From Arcticibacter sp041902385 (lineage in GTDB: Bacteria; Bacteroidota; Bacteroidia; Sphingobacteriales; Sphingobacteriaceae): 64,000 bases of DNA. Made by a program: the position numbers and the translations under genes. The DNA lies in assembly GCF_041902385.1 (NCBI RefSeq), contig NZ_CP169244.1, positions 3,720,001 through 3,784,000 on the forward strand, written 5' to 3'. Each line of letters starts with the position of its first letter. The first letter of the stretch is position 1. Below, one piece after another: positions 1 through 8,798 of the stretch. Under the pieces are notes generated by a model. The model searched no databases, was not told the DNA's origin, and saw only the letters and a list, made by a program, of their open reading frames with translations.

Positions 1-1335
1 GTGGGGATCGACGGGCTGTCTATGCCGTTTTTAGTGCTCACTTCACTCGTGATGCTGATTGCTGTTCTGGCGTCCTGGGAGATCAAGGCGAATATCAAGG
101 GTTTCTTTGCCCTTTTTCTGCTGCTTGACACGGCGGTAATGGGCGTATTTTCTGCTCTCGACTTTTTCCTTTTCTATATTTTTTACGAGCTGATGTTACT
201 CCCGCTGTATTTTCTGATCGGAATGTGGGGAGGCGTCAGACGCGAGTATGCAGCCATCAAGTTCTTCCTTTATACTCTTTTCGGTTCCGTCTTTATGCTG
301 CTGGTGCTGATCGGCCTGTACTTTTCAGTTACAGATCCTGGCACGGGGCACCACACCTTCAACATGCTCGCCATGATGGATCCGCACAACTTCTCTGCGG
401 GTTCAATTTTTTCACCAGGTTCTGCACCCGCCCTGCTCGGTATATCGGCCCGCTTACTTGGGTTCATTGTTTTATTTATCGCATTCGCCATCAAGGTCCC
501 CGTTGTGCCTCTGCACACCTGGCTGCCCGATGCGCACGTTGAAGCACCCACTCCGGTTTCGATCATTCTGGCAGGTGTGCTTCTAAAGATCGGAGGCTAC
601 GGCATCTTAAGGGTATGCTACAGTATTTTTCCAGATGCAGCGGTTCAGTGTTCCTGGTGGATCGGCCTGATAGGGGCAGTGTCTATCATCTATGGCGGCT
701 TAAATGCACTTGCACAGACCGACCTGAAGCGGATGATCGCTTATTCTTCTGTTTCGCACATGGGATTTGTCCTGCTCGGAACAGCGTCTGTCACCCCTGA
801 GGGCATAAACGGGGCGATGATGCAGATGATCAGCCACGGCTTCTTGTCGTCCATGTTGTTTTTCCTGGTCGGGGTGCTTTACGATCGTGTACACGACCGT
901 CAGATCCCCAACTTCAGGGGCCTTGCGCTCCTGATGCCCCGGTATACTGCTTTTATCATGATCGGCTTTTTTGCATCCCTCGGTCTTCCTGGTTTTTCGG
1001 CGTTCATTGCAGAAGCATTTAGCCTTATCGGCGCTTTTACTTCAGAGAACGTCAACGGCTTGCTGCCCCACTGGATGGCAGTCTGCGGATCGGTCGGCAT
1101 ACTTCTTAGTGCCTGTTATTTTCTGTGGACCCTGCAGCGCATGTTCTTCGGCGAAACGAGACTAATGGGGGGAGAGCAATGGCGGCTCGCCCTTACTGAC
1201 GTGAATGCCCGGGAAACAGTGGCGCTGTCCTTGCTGACCGCCTTTGCACTTCTTCTGGGGATCATGCCCGGACTGGCGCTCGGAAAGATCAATTTTTCTG
1301 TTTTGGAGCTAATTCGCCTTATTAATTTGAAGTAA
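1..1335 (+). CDS. nuoM: NADH-quinone oxidoreductase subunit M (5' end outside window)
   Basis: Antiporter-like membrane subunit of respiratory complex I, which couples quinone reduction to proton pumping in the inner membrane. The 444 visible residues are almost entirely hydrophobic helices. They include the Proton_antipo_M core, with the segment KVPVVPLHTWLPDAHVEAPT near residue 165 and DLKRMIAYSSVSHMG near residue 242, both hallmarks of NuoM. The first codon here (GTG) is most likely an internal valine: the start VGIDGLSMPF corresponds to a position some tens of residues into the usual roughly 480-500 residue protein, so the gene is cut by the window edge. It is followed after a single base by nuoN, the standard order at the end of a nuo operon. 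Identification is firm. Confidence 0.96.
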   Translation: MGIDGLSMPFLVLTSLVMLIAVLASWEIKANIKGFFALFLLLDTAVMGVFSALDFFLFYIFYELMLLPLYFLIGMWGGVRREYAAIKFFLYTLFGSVFMLLVLIGLYFSVTDPGTGHHTFNMLAMMDPHNFSAGSIFSPGSAPALLGISARLLGFIVLFIAFAIKVPVVPLHTWLPDAHVEAPTPVSIILAGVLLKIGGYGILRVCYSIFPDAAVQCSWWIGLIGAVSIIYGGLNALAQTDLKRMIAYSSVSHMGFVLLGTASVTPEGINGAMMQMISHGFLSSMLFFLVGVLYDRVHDRQIPNFRGLALLMPRYTAFIMIGFFASLGLPGFSAFIAEAFSLIGAFTSENVNGLLPHWMAVCGSVGILLSACYFLWTLQRMFFGETRLMGGEQWRLALTDVNARETVALSLLTAFALLLGIMPGLALGKINFSVLELIRLINLK

Positions 1336-1336
1336 G

Positions 1337-2830
1337 ATGAATGAACTGATACCCGCCCTCGGAGGCTTGCTCGATAACACGTTTCAGGGACTTCCATATC
1401 TTCTGCCGGAGCTTATCCTGGTGCTGACCTTCGTTTTAGTGATTCTTGTCGATCTCTTTGCCCCGGGTAAAAGGTCTACAGCCGCCTTTGTTGTGTGTCT
1501 GGCAGGGATGACTGCCTCTGTTGCTGCCGGCTTTTTGCCCGTTCCTTCTGAGCATGGGCAACCGACGCTGCTGTTTGGTCATACCCTGTGGGTAGATGGA
1601 GCAGGGCGCATCTTTAAGCAGATATTTTATGGCGTAACAATCTTATTTGCAGTCTTCCTGCGTTGCAATTCTGAGATGAAAAGCCATAGCAAGGGGCCGG
1701 GCGACTTTTATATCCTGTTGCCGGCAATCCTTTTGTCTCTCAACCTGATGTCAATGGCCTCCAGTCTTCTGCTGGTATACCTCTCTATTGAAATGGTATC
1801 AATCGCTTCTTATCTGGCAGTAGGCTACGTGTCGGGGAGCAGCAAGCAGACAGAGGCCGCGATGAAGTATGTACTCTTCGGTTCAGCCTGTTCCGCCGTC
1901 ATGCTGTACGGCATGTCCATGCTTTACGGCTTTACCGGTACTCTTAATGTAGCTGATCCGGAATTTGTGAGCCGCCTGGCACAGATGCCCGTACTTGCAT
2001 CGTCTGTCGCGCTCGGCCTGGTGCTGGTAGGAGTGGGGTTTAAGCTGTCTTTTGTGCCCATGCACTTTTGGAGCCCTGATGTCTATGAAGGTGCACCCAC
2101 TCCGGTGACCGCCTTCTTGTCGACGGGGCCAAAGATTGCCGGTTTCGCCTTGCTTATGCGGCTGATGACGAGCCTTTCAACTGAAGGAGCCTCTGTTTTG
2201 GGCTTTAATCTCACTGAGGTGCTTTCATGCCTCGCTATCCTGTCAATGGTGGCAGGCAATTTTGCCGCCCTCTGGCAGGAAAACGTGAAACGCATGCTGG
2301 CATATTCATCAATAGGTCATACAGGCTTCATCCTGCTTGCTGTCGTCGCCCATTCTCATGACGGTCTTAAAGCGCTCTTGTTTTATGTGCTGATCTATGC
2401 TGTCATGAACATGGCCGCCTTCATGATTGCAGGCAAGATAGAAGAACAATCGGGCGCAACGCGCTTAAGCGATTACCGCGGTCTTGGCAAATACCTGAAG
2501 CTCGAGATGGTCTGCTTTACCGTAGTCCTGGTTTCACTCACCGGCCTTCCTCCTTTAGCAGGTTTCATCGCGAAATTTCTCATATTTTCTGCGATTTTCG
2601 AGGCCTATACGCGCTCTCATTCGCCTCTGATGATTGCCTTGCTGGTTACGGGAGCCGTCACCACTGTCGTTTCGCTGTTTTACTATTTTAAAATCCCGCT
2701 GAATGCCTTTTTGCGCAGCGCGGAAACAGAGCCGGCACTGAGAAAGAAAAGCGACGCACTGACTGTCCTGATGGTGGTGCTTACTGCTCTGCTGCTGCTT
2801 TGGGGAGTTTTTCCGGGACTCCTGATCTAG
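1337..2830 (+). CDS. nuoN: NADH-quinone oxidoreductase subunit N
   Basis: Last membrane subunit of complex I, a proton-pumping antiporter-like protein of 497 residues with about 14 hydrophobic segments. Supporting motifs are KLSFVPMHFWSPDVYEGAPT near residue 236 and NVKRMLAYSSIGHTGF near residue 315, the NuoN equivalents of the antiporter signature. Its ATG lies one base after the nuoM stop, so the two are co-transcribed and probably translationally coupled. A Rho-independent terminator follows within 20 bases of its stop, which makes it the last gene of the operon. Length is normal for the family. Confidence 0.97.
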   Translation: MNELIPALGGLLDNTFQGLPYLLPELILVLTFVLVILVDLFAPGKRSTAAFVVCLAGMTASVAAGFLPVPSEHGQPTLLFGHTLWVDGAGRIFKQIFYGVTILFAVFLRCNSEMKSHSKGPGDFYILLPAILLSLNLMSMASSLLLVYLSIEMVSIASYLAVGYVSGSSKQTEAAMKYVLFGSACSAVMLYGMSMLYGFTGTLNVADPEFVSRLAQMPVLASSVALGLVLVGVGFKLSFVPMHFWSPDVYEGAPTPVTAFLSTGPKIAGFALLMRLMTSLSTEGASVLGFNLTEVLSCLAILSMVAGNFAALWQENVKRMLAYSSIGHTGFILLAVVAHSHDGLKALLFYVLIYAVMNMAAFMIAGKIEEQSGATRLSDYRGLGKYLKLEMVCFTVVLVSLTGLPPLAGFIAKFLIFSAIFEAYTRSHSPLMIALLVTGAVTTVVSLFYYFKIPLNAFLRSAETEPALRKKSDALTVLMVVLTALLLLWGVFPGLLI

Positions 2831-2845
2831 CCTTTTATGCCGGCC

Positions 2846-2882
2846 AAAGCATCTTGCGGCAGACCGCCGAGATGCTTTTTTT
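2846..2882 (+). terminator. Rho-independent terminator after nuoN
   Basis: The arms AAAGCATCT (2846-2854) and AGATGCTTT (2870-2878) pair perfectly. An inner CGGC/GCCG stem extends the hairpin, and a T run continues to 2882. It ends the nuo operon. Confidence 0.85.
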
Positions 2883-2962
2883 CGTTTTGGTAAAAAAGGC
2901 AACCCTTTCACGAAAAAGACGTACAAAACGACTCAGCATTTTCCCAAATCGGCAAAAAGTTC

Positions 2963-2970
2963 TAATTTTG
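2963..2970 (+). promoter_or_regulatory. Bacteroidota-type -7 box for the PurF-like gene
   Basis: TAATTTTG matches the Bacteroidota -7 consensus TAnnTTTG and lies 17 bases before the ATG at 2988. A T-rich stretch around 2939-2942 sits at the right distance for the -33 element but is not a clean TTTG. The box falls just after the nuo terminator, as expected for a new transcription unit. Confidence 0.5.
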
Positions 2971-2987
2971 CGGCTTAGTGATAATCC

Positions 2988-4889
2988 ATGAGTGAATCAA
3001 TAAAACATGAGTGCGGTATCGCTCTCATTCGTCTCTTAAAACCCCTCTCTTTTTATCAGCAGAAGTACGGTACGGCCCTCTACGGCCTGAACAAGCTGTA
3101 CCTTTTGATGGAAAAACAGCATAATCGCGGTCAGGATGGAGCAGGTATTGCAACAATTAAGCTTGATGTAACGCCCGGCAACCGCTATATAAGCAGGTAC
3201 CGCGCCATGGGCTCCAATGCCGTGTCCGAGATCTTTGAATACGTTCAGCGCAAGTTCGCGGATATTCAGCACAGTCCCGAACTCTTTGAGAATGCTGAGT
3301 GGCTGAAGGAGAACGTGAGTTTCACGGGCGAAGTATTAATGGGACACCTCAGGTACGGTACGCACGGCAAGAACAGTATAGAGAATTGTCACCCTTTCCT
3401 CCGTCAGAATAACTGGATGAGCCGTAACCTGGTCATTGCGGGAAACTTTAACATGACGAACGTCGATGAGCTTCTCGAACAATTATATGAGCTGGGGCAG
3501 CATCCTAAAGAAAAGGCCGACACGGTTACCGTTCTGGAAAAGATCGGACATTTCCTCGACTCAGAAGTGCAGTACCTTTTTGATAACTTTAAAGCAGACG
3601 GCTACAGCAATGCGGAGATCAGCAGGCTCATAGGCGACCATCTCGACGTTGCCAAGATCCTCAGACGCTCTGCAAAGACCTGGGACGGCGGATACACCAT
3701 TGAAGGGATCATCGGTCACGGAGATGCGTTTGTTATGAGAGACCCCTCCGGTATCCGGCCTGCATATTATTATATAGACGACGAGATTGCCGTCGTTACC
3801 TCCGAAAGGCCTGCTATCCAGACTGCGTTTAATGTTCCGTTTGATGCTGTTAAAGAAATCAAGCCGGGTCATGCGCTCATCATTAAGAAGAACGGCACAA
3901 TTACCGAGGAACAGTTCAGAGAACCCGAAGAGCAGAAGTCTTGCTCATTCGAGCGGATCTATTTTTCCAGGGGAAGTGACGCCATGATTTACCGTGAACG
4001 GAAACAGCTCGGGCGGCTCCTCTGTCCGCAGATCCTCGAGTCTGTAGATCATGACCTGAAGAATACCGTCTTTTCCTTCATCCCCAATACTGCTGAGGTT
4101 GCCTTTTACGGAATGGTGGAAGGATTGCATAAATATATCAAGCAGGTGCAGAAAGATACGCTTCTGAACCGCGCTGATAAGATCTCAGATGAAGAACTGG
4201 AAGAGATGCTGAGCATGGCTCCGCGCGTGGAGAAGATCGCTATAAAGGACGTCAAACTTCGTACTTTCATTACCCAGGATGCCGACCGTCAGGATATGGT
4301 GTCGCATGTGTATGATACCACATACGGACTGGTGAACCGGGGTGACGATAACCTGGTGGTGATAGATGATTCAATTGTCAGGGGAACTACGCTAAAGCAA
4401 AGTATACTAAGGATACTCGACCGCCTTGGGCCTAAAAAGATTGTCATCGTTTCTTCGGCTCCTCAGATCCGCTATCCCGACTGTTACGGGATTGACATGT
4501 CGCGTATGGGCGAATTCGTTGCCTTTGAAGCTGCGGTCACGCTGCTGAAGGAGACCGGAAGAGAGCATGTGATCTGGGAAACCTACGAGAAATGCCAGGC
4601 CTCTCTCAGCATGGATAAAGAAAAGGTGGAGAACTACATAAAGGCGATCTACGAACCGTTCACCTACGAGGAGGTTTCAGATAAGATTGCTCAGATCATC
4701 TCTCCCAAAGATCTGAAAGCGGAAGTGAAAGTGATTTACCAGACCCTGGATAACCTGCATAAAGCCTGTCCCGCTCATTTGGGCGACTGGTATTTCTCCG
4801 GCAACTATCCTACAGCCGGAGGAAATAAGGTTGTGAACAGGGCCTTCATGAACTGGGTGGAAGGGAAGAATCAGAGAGCATACGTATAA
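2988..4889 (+). CDS. Amidophosphoribosyltransferase-like protein (long PurF homologue)
   Basis: Class II glutamine amidotransferase joined to a phosphoribosyltransferase domain, the architecture of PurF, which makes phosphoribosylamine from PRPP and glutamine as the first purine step. The N-terminal nucleophile candidate is Cys9 in HECGIALI. It sits eight residues in, so processing or an internal cysteine is implied. QHNRGQDGAGIA near residue 44 and HLRYGTHG near residue 121 are glutaminase motifs. The PRPP loop VVIDDSIVRGTT is near residue 456. At 633 residues it is about 130 longer than typical PurF, with an insertion right after CGI and extra segments between the domains. Bacteroidota often carry such a long form beside a normal PurF, so it may be a paralogue with a shifted role. 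It has its own promoter and terminator. Confidence 0.8.
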   Translation: MSESIKHECGIALIRLLKPLSFYQQKYGTALYGLNKLYLLMEKQHNRGQDGAGIATIKLDVTPGNRYISRYRAMGSNAVSEIFEYVQRKFADIQHSPELFENAEWLKENVSFTGEVLMGHLRYGTHGKNSIENCHPFLRQNNWMSRNLVIAGNFNMTNVDELLEQLYELGQHPKEKADTVTVLEKIGHFLDSEVQYLFDNFKADGYSNAEISRLIGDHLDVAKILRRSAKTWDGGYTIEGIIGHGDAFVMRDPSGIRPAYYYIDDEIAVVTSERPAIQTAFNVPFDAVKEIKPGHALIIKKNGTITEEQFREPEEQKSCSFERIYFSRGSDAMIYRERKQLGRLLCPQILESVDHDLKNTVFSFIPNTAEVAFYGMVEGLHKYIKQVQKDTLLNRADKISDEELEEMLSMAPRVEKIAIKDVKLRTFITQDADRQDMVSHVYDTTYGLVNRGDDNLVVIDDSIVRGTTLKQSILRILDRLGPKKIVIVSSAPQIRYPDCYGIDMSRMGEFVAFEAAVTLLKETGREHVIWETYEKCQASLSMDKEKVENYIKAIYEPFTYEEVSDKIAQIISPKDLKAEVKVIYQTLDNLHKACPAHLGDWYFSGNYPTAGGNKVVNRAFMNWVEGKNQRAYV

Positions 4890-5067
4890 AGCTGCTGACC
4901 TGAGAGCCGTCTGGCACGAGCATCCGGATTAAAAGGGCTAAGGGTAACGACAAGGACCTTAAGCTGCAAAAGCGCTCTAATCTCCCGGGGAGATAGTTGA
5001 AGATGGGGGCCCTACAAACGGAGCTTAGGCCAGCGGAGTTAAAATCGATAAAAAGAGACGGTACCCT

Positions 5068-5117
5068 AAAAAAGTGACCCCTGGAGCTGGACAACAGCTC
5101 CAGGGGTTCACTTTTTT
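5068..5117. terminator. Strong bidirectional terminator between convergent genes
   Basis: A long inverted repeat: an A run, GTGA, then CCCCTGGAGCTG, a five-base loop, and the complementary arm ending in a T run, with one bulged base. A on one side and T on the other let it serve both the PurF-like gene (+) and the leftward LysE gene (-). Confidence 0.9.
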
Positions 5118-5226
5118 AGAGGTAAACATACATTTGAGCAGAAACAGGATCTTGTTCCTTAAGTGAAGATCGGGAAGCCAATATGGCGATTAACCCTCAG
5201 CCCTGATCTCCTCACAGTGACCGGCC

Positions 5227-5856
5227 TCAGACAAGCGGCATGTTGAAGACCAGATTGTAGATCAGCTTAAGGGCAAAAATGATAATGAGTGCGCCCGCAA
5301 CACGGTTCAGCAGGGTGATGGTATTTTCCTTGATCTTGTACCGCAATTTGTTGGCATAATAAGCCTTGAGGGTGTCCATGCTGAACTGGGTGATCAAAAT
5401 GGATCCGAAAAAGGGAATGATCTGTCCAGGTTTAATCTCCCCTGTAACTGAAATGATTCCGCTGGTCACACTCACCCAGTATAGAAGTAATGAGGGGTTG
5501 AAAATGCACATCAGAAAACCCTTCAGGAAGTAGCCGGTATTGCGTTTAGCCGACGTTGTGTTGTCGTAGTTAATCCGGACTTTCTTCAGAAGATAGTAGC
5601 AGCCAATGGCCATAAGAACTGAACTGCCTGTAATGCCAATCGGCAGGCGGTACCGGTTTTCAAACTGAATGAACGAAGATCCATAGACCGCTAAGGCTAC
5701 ATAAATGAAATCGCTGGTGACAACTCCCGCAGCAAGCCACATTCCCGCATGGAACCCTCTCTCTATGCTTGTTTTAAGCAGTGCAAAGAAAACCGGACCC
5801 GTTACAAAAGAAAGTACTATCCCAAGTCCTACACCAGATATAATTGTTTCGAGCAT
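5227..5856 (-). CDS. LysE family amino-acid exporter
   Basis: Inner-membrane exporter of the LysE/RhtB family (209 residues, the usual size), likely exporting an amino acid or related metabolite; the substrate cannot be read from sequence. About six hydrophobic segments are visible. The N-terminus has the family pattern GLGIVLSFVTGPVFFALLKT, with the conserved Gly-Pro of helix 1, and there is a second signature (FNPSLLLYW) near residue 120. It is transcribed leftward, divergent from the sugar symporter at 6002 and ending at the shared terminator at 5068-5117. No regulator gene is adjacent. Confidence 0.85.
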   Translation of the reverse strand: MLETIISGVGLGIVLSFVTGPVFFALLKTSIERGFHAGMWLAAGVVTSDFIYVALAVYGSSFIQFENRYRLPIGITGSSVLMAIGCYYLLKKVRINYDNTTSAKRNTGYFLKGFLMCIFNPSLLLYWVSVTSGIISVTGEIKPGQIIPFFGSILITQFSMDTLKAYYANKLRYKIKENTITLLNRVAGALIIIFALKLIYNLVFNMPLV

Positions 5857-6001
5857 CTAATTTTCGGTTCGGAATGTGCGAATATCTGATTTTTACAATA
5901 AAAAACTGCAAATAATCGGTTATAATAATATTAAGTGCCGTTTTCTTATTCTTAAAAATTTCCCTATGTTAGGCGCTCAATTAACAATATCCTTTTCATC
6001 C

Positions 6002-7483
6002 ATGCAAGCAAACCAAACAAAAAACTATGGCTCGGCGCTCTATACGCTGGTCATGGTATTCTTCTTCTGGGGCTTCGTCGCCGCCAGTAATGACATTCTG
6101 ATCCCGGTGTTTAAAGAACACCTGCACCTGGAGCAGTGGCAATCGATGATGATCGCCTTTGCCTTCTACGTGGCATATACCGTAGGATCGCTGATTTATA
6201 ACTTTATCTCTAAGCTGACCGGAGGCGACATCCTCAACCGGATCGGCTACAGAAATGGAATAGCCGTTGGTCTCGTCATTTCAGCCCTGGGTACCCTTCT
6301 GTTTTATCCCGCAGCTGAATCTGCATCTTTTATGCTGATGATCTCAGGTCTTTTTATAGTAGGTCTGGGCTTTTCCCTGCAACAGACGGCAGCGAACCCG
6401 CTGGCAATCGTGATGGGCGATCCCAAGACAGGGGCGCAGCGCCTCAGCCTCACCGGGGGCGTTAATAATTTCGGAACTACCATCGGCCCTATCCTGGTCA
6501 GCATGGCTATTTTCGGCTCAGTAGGTACTTCCGGAGTGGCTGTTGCAAGTATCAGCATGGTGAAAGTCCCTTATCTGATCCTGGGCGGCTTATTCATTCT
6601 GGTTGCTGTCATTTTCATGTTTTCCTCCATTCCCAATAAGATTGACTCTGTTCAGAATGATCAGGACGAACATGTAGACCCGGCTGACCCTGCCCACCAT
6701 GCTAAAACTTCTGCCTTTGACTTCCCTCAGCTCGTGATGGGGATGATCGGTATATTTGTCTATGTAGGTGTTGAAGTATCTACTGCGGCTAATTTGCCCG
6801 AGTTTATGAAGCAGCACGTGCATACCGGAAACGGTCTGCCATTCCCAACCGATCAGATCGCTCCCTTTGTTTCGTTATACTGGGCCAGCTTAATGATCGG
6901 CCGCTGGACTGCCTCTGTCGGAGCTTTTAACCTTTCCGATGGTACAAAGAAGATCATGCGTTTTGTGATGCCGTATATCGCATTTGGAGTATTCCTGCTG
7001 ATCAACAAGCTCGCCAATCATGATATAACGCCATTTTATATCTACGCCCTGAACATCGTGGTGCTTATTATTGCTGATCTTATGAGCAAGGGCAACCCGG
7101 CGAGGCAGCTGCTGATCTTCTCAACGCTGGCCATCGCCGCTTTGTTCATCGGTATGTTCACGGGAGGTATGGTGAGTGTCTACGCATTCATCAGCGTGGG
7201 CCTTTTCTGTTCCACTTTGTGGCCTTGTATCTTTACACTCGCCATTTCTGGCCTCGGACGTTATACCAACGCAGGATCCAGCCTTCTGGTCATGATGATC
7301 ATGGGCGGAGGTATCGTCAGCTTGCTGCAGGGCTATGTTGCTGATGCATTCCTTGGCATTCAATGGTCTTACCTGGTGGGCGTTCTCTGCTTCGCTTATT
7401 TAGCCTTCTATGCCTGGAAAGTTAGCGGTATCCTGAAACGCCAGGGTATTGATTTTGATAAACCCGTTACCGGAGGTCATTAA
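6002..7483 (+). CDS. Sugar MFS transporter, FucP/GGP-like
   Basis: Twelve-helix major facilitator of the L-fucose:H+ symporter / glucose-galactose porter group, common in Bacteroidota for monosaccharide uptake. Family features are FFFWGFVAASNDILIPVFK near the N-terminus, GLGFSLQQTAANPLAIVMGD after helix 4, and ALNIVVLIIADLMSKGNP in the second half. I start at the ATG at 6002 (MQANQTKNYG), which gives 493 residues. The frame stays open upstream to 5876, but the added residues are unlike the family. The next gene begins three bases after its stop, so they share a transcript. Exact sugar unknown. Confidence 0.85.
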   Translation: MQANQTKNYGSALYTLVMVFFFWGFVAASNDILIPVFKEHLHLEQWQSMMIAFAFYVAYTVGSLIYNFISKLTGGDILNRIGYRNGIAVGLVISALGTLLFYPAAESASFMLMISGLFIVGLGFSLQQTAANPLAIVMGDPKTGAQRLSLTGGVNNFGTTIGPILVSMAIFGSVGTSGVAVASISMVKVPYLILGGLFILVAVIFMFSSIPNKIDSVQNDQDEHVDPADPAHHAKTSAFDFPQLVMGMIGIFVYVGVEVSTAANLPEFMKQHVHTGNGLPFPTDQIAPFVSLYWASLMIGRWTASVGAFNLSDGTKKIMRFVMPYIAFGVFLLINKLANHDITPFYIYALNIVVLIIADLMSKGNPARQLLIFSTLAIAALFIGMFTGGMVSVYAFISVGLFCSTLWPCIFTLAISGLGRYTNAGSSLLVMMIMGGGIVSLLQGYVADAFLGIQWSYLVGVLCFAYLAFYAWKVSGILKRQGIDFDKPVTGGH

Positions 7484-7485
7484 AG

Positions 7486-7944
7486 ATGATTGCTGAAAAA
7501 CCAAGTTTTGACAGCATATTTATGAGTTTAGCTACCGACCTGGCCCTTCGCTCTCATTGCGTGAAGGCTCAGGTCGGAGCTGTTCTTACCAAAGATACGC
7601 GCATCATCTCCATTGGCTACAACGGTCCCCCTGCCGGTACGCACAACTGCGACGATGAGTGGCCTGAAACAGGATGTCCGAGAGATTCGCGCGGCAGCTG
7701 CTCACTTGCACTCCATGCTGAGGAGAATGCGATCCTGTACGCAGCCAAGAACGGTGCGGACCTCGAAGGAACAACTCTGTACGTTACGCTGTCACCCTGT
7801 CTTCCATGTGCCCGTCTGATTTTTTCATCAGGAATTAAAAGGGTGTTCTTTAAGAGCTCCTATGCGGAGTACAAGGGATTGCTGTCTGATGAAGGGGTCG
7901 ACTTCCTGAACAGGTTTGGCGTCGAATGCCGCAAGCTGAGCTAA
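7486..7944 (+). CDS. Deoxycytidylate (dCMP) deaminase
   Basis: Zinc-dependent cytidine/deoxycytidylate deaminase of 152 residues that converts dCMP to dUMP for thymidylate synthesis. The zinc and catalytic motif HAEENAI (near residue 76) and the second motif SPCLPCA (near residue 102) are both intact. The early segment VKAQVGAVL and the NGPPAGTHNCDDEW stretch are typical of the dCMP deaminase/ComEB branch rather than tRNA or cytosine deaminases. It starts three bases after the symporter stop. Its stop overlaps the stop of the convergent cinA-type gene by four bases. Confidence 0.9.
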   Translation: MIAEKPSFDSIFMSLATDLALRSHCVKAQVGAVLTKDTRIISIGYNGPPAGTHNCDDEWPETGCPRDSRGSCSLALHAEENAILYAAKNGADLEGTTLYVTLSPCLPCARLIFSSGIKRVFFKSSYAEYKGLLSDEGVDFLNRFGVECRKLS

Positions 7945-8441
7945 TAGCCGCATGCTTTAAGCTCATCCAGCAAAGCCAGTGCCGTAGCATTAATAGTGCT
8001 TGCGATAATATCGTCCGGAGCACCTTCGAAAAAGAAGCGGCGCTTCCACTCATGCTTGCCTATAAAGCCGTGCACGAACATCGTCCCGACTGGTTTTTCT
8101 TCGTGCTCGCTGCCTCCGGGAGAAGCGAGCCCCGTAAGGGCAATCCTGATATCAGCAGGCAGCAGCTTAGCCAGCCCTTCTGCAAGCAGGCGTGTCACCT
8201 CTGCTGACTCTGCCGAATGCTCGTCAATGATGGCCGGGTCGATCTCAAAAAGCGTCTCCTTTACTGATCTGTCGTAACATACGATACTACCCTGAACGAT
8301 CGTTCCGCATCCGGGCACTGACGTGTAGTCGTAAACAAGCCGCCCTGTTGAGGCGCTTTCAGCAAAAGAGATAGTCAATCCGCTTTCCAGAATTTTAATG
8401 GAGGAAGATATAACAGCAGGAGAAGGCATATAGTGTATCAA
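7941..8441 (-). CDS. CinA C-terminal domain protein (nicotinamide-nucleotide amidohydrolase type)
   Basis: Stand-alone CinA/PncC domain of 166 residues. PncC enzymes deamidate nicotinamide mononucleotide to nicotinate mononucleotide in NAD recycling. The segments FAESASTGRLVYDYTSVPG near residue 26, the Gly-Ser of QGSIVCYDRSVKETLF near residue 50, and ALTGLASPGG near residue 100 match the family. The usual motif AESCTGG reads AESASTG here, so the cysteine is missing, as in many PncC proteins; activity should be inferred with some care. It is convergent with the dCMP deaminase, with overlapping stops. Confidence 0.85.
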   Translation of the reverse strand: MIHYMPSPAVISSSIKILESGLTISFAESASTGRLVYDYTSVPGCGTIVQGSIVCYDRSVKETLFEIDPAIIDEHSAESAEVTRLLAEGLAKLLPADIRIALTGLASPGGSEHEEKPVGTMFVHGFIGKHEWKRRFFFEGAPDDIIASTINATALALLDELKACGY

Positions 8442-8478
8442 GTATTGATTTAGAACGGAGCCGGCCTTAGAATGTTTT

Positions 8479-8501
8479 GCCGGGCCTTATGTGGCCGGCC
8501 C
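8479..8501. terminator. GC-rich hairpin at the end of the 83-residue gene
   Basis: GCCGGGCC (8479-8486) pairs imperfectly with GGCCGGCCC (8493-8501), and TTTT follows on the plus strand. The stop codon of the leftward gene lies in the loop. It resembles a terminator, but the T run is on the wrong strand for that gene. Confidence 0.35.
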
Positions 8502-8738
8502 TTTTAGTTCCCAGTGGTCTTTAATTATTGCCCCTGTCCGGTCTTTTTTCAGCGTCCGGGCATAGCGTTCCCCCTTAATCGTGCCCTTATCGGTCAGCTT
8601 CCCGAAGAAGAGAAGTACCGGATTTCCTTCCTCATCGGTACGAAATGCGATGTCGTTGCCCTTAAACGTGCTGCTGACCATCACAGAGGGCTCGTACTTT
8701 TTTGATAATAACTTAATAAGAGGTTCACTGAGTTTCAT
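8487..8738 (-). CDS. Small hypothetical protein
   Basis: An 83-residue soluble, basic protein I do not recognise. It has no signal peptide or membrane segment. It reads as an N-terminal helix (MKLSEPLIKLLSKKYEP) followed by probable beta strands, with several lysines and glycines (FKGNDIAFRTDEEGNPVLLF). I start at ATG 8738, where an AAGG lies about eight bases upstream; the frame extends to a TTG at 8771, which is less likely. It sits between cinA and the divergent aldolase gene. Codon use looks like that of its neighbours, so it is probably real, but no function can be given. Confidence 0.6.
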   Translation of the reverse strand: MKLSEPLIKLLSKKYEPSVMVSSTFKGNDIAFRTDEEGNPVLLFFGKLTDKGTIKGERYARTLKKDRTGAIIKDHWELKGPAT

Positions 8739-8798
8739 AAGCAGGGCCTTAATGCCAGAAAGAGACAACAAACAGGTCTTTTACTTTGTTTATACCAT

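Noticed and set aside
4846..5094. Leftward 82-residue gene after the PurF-like gene
   Set aside because: It overlaps the end of the PurF-like gene and the terminator and has no plausible protein features.
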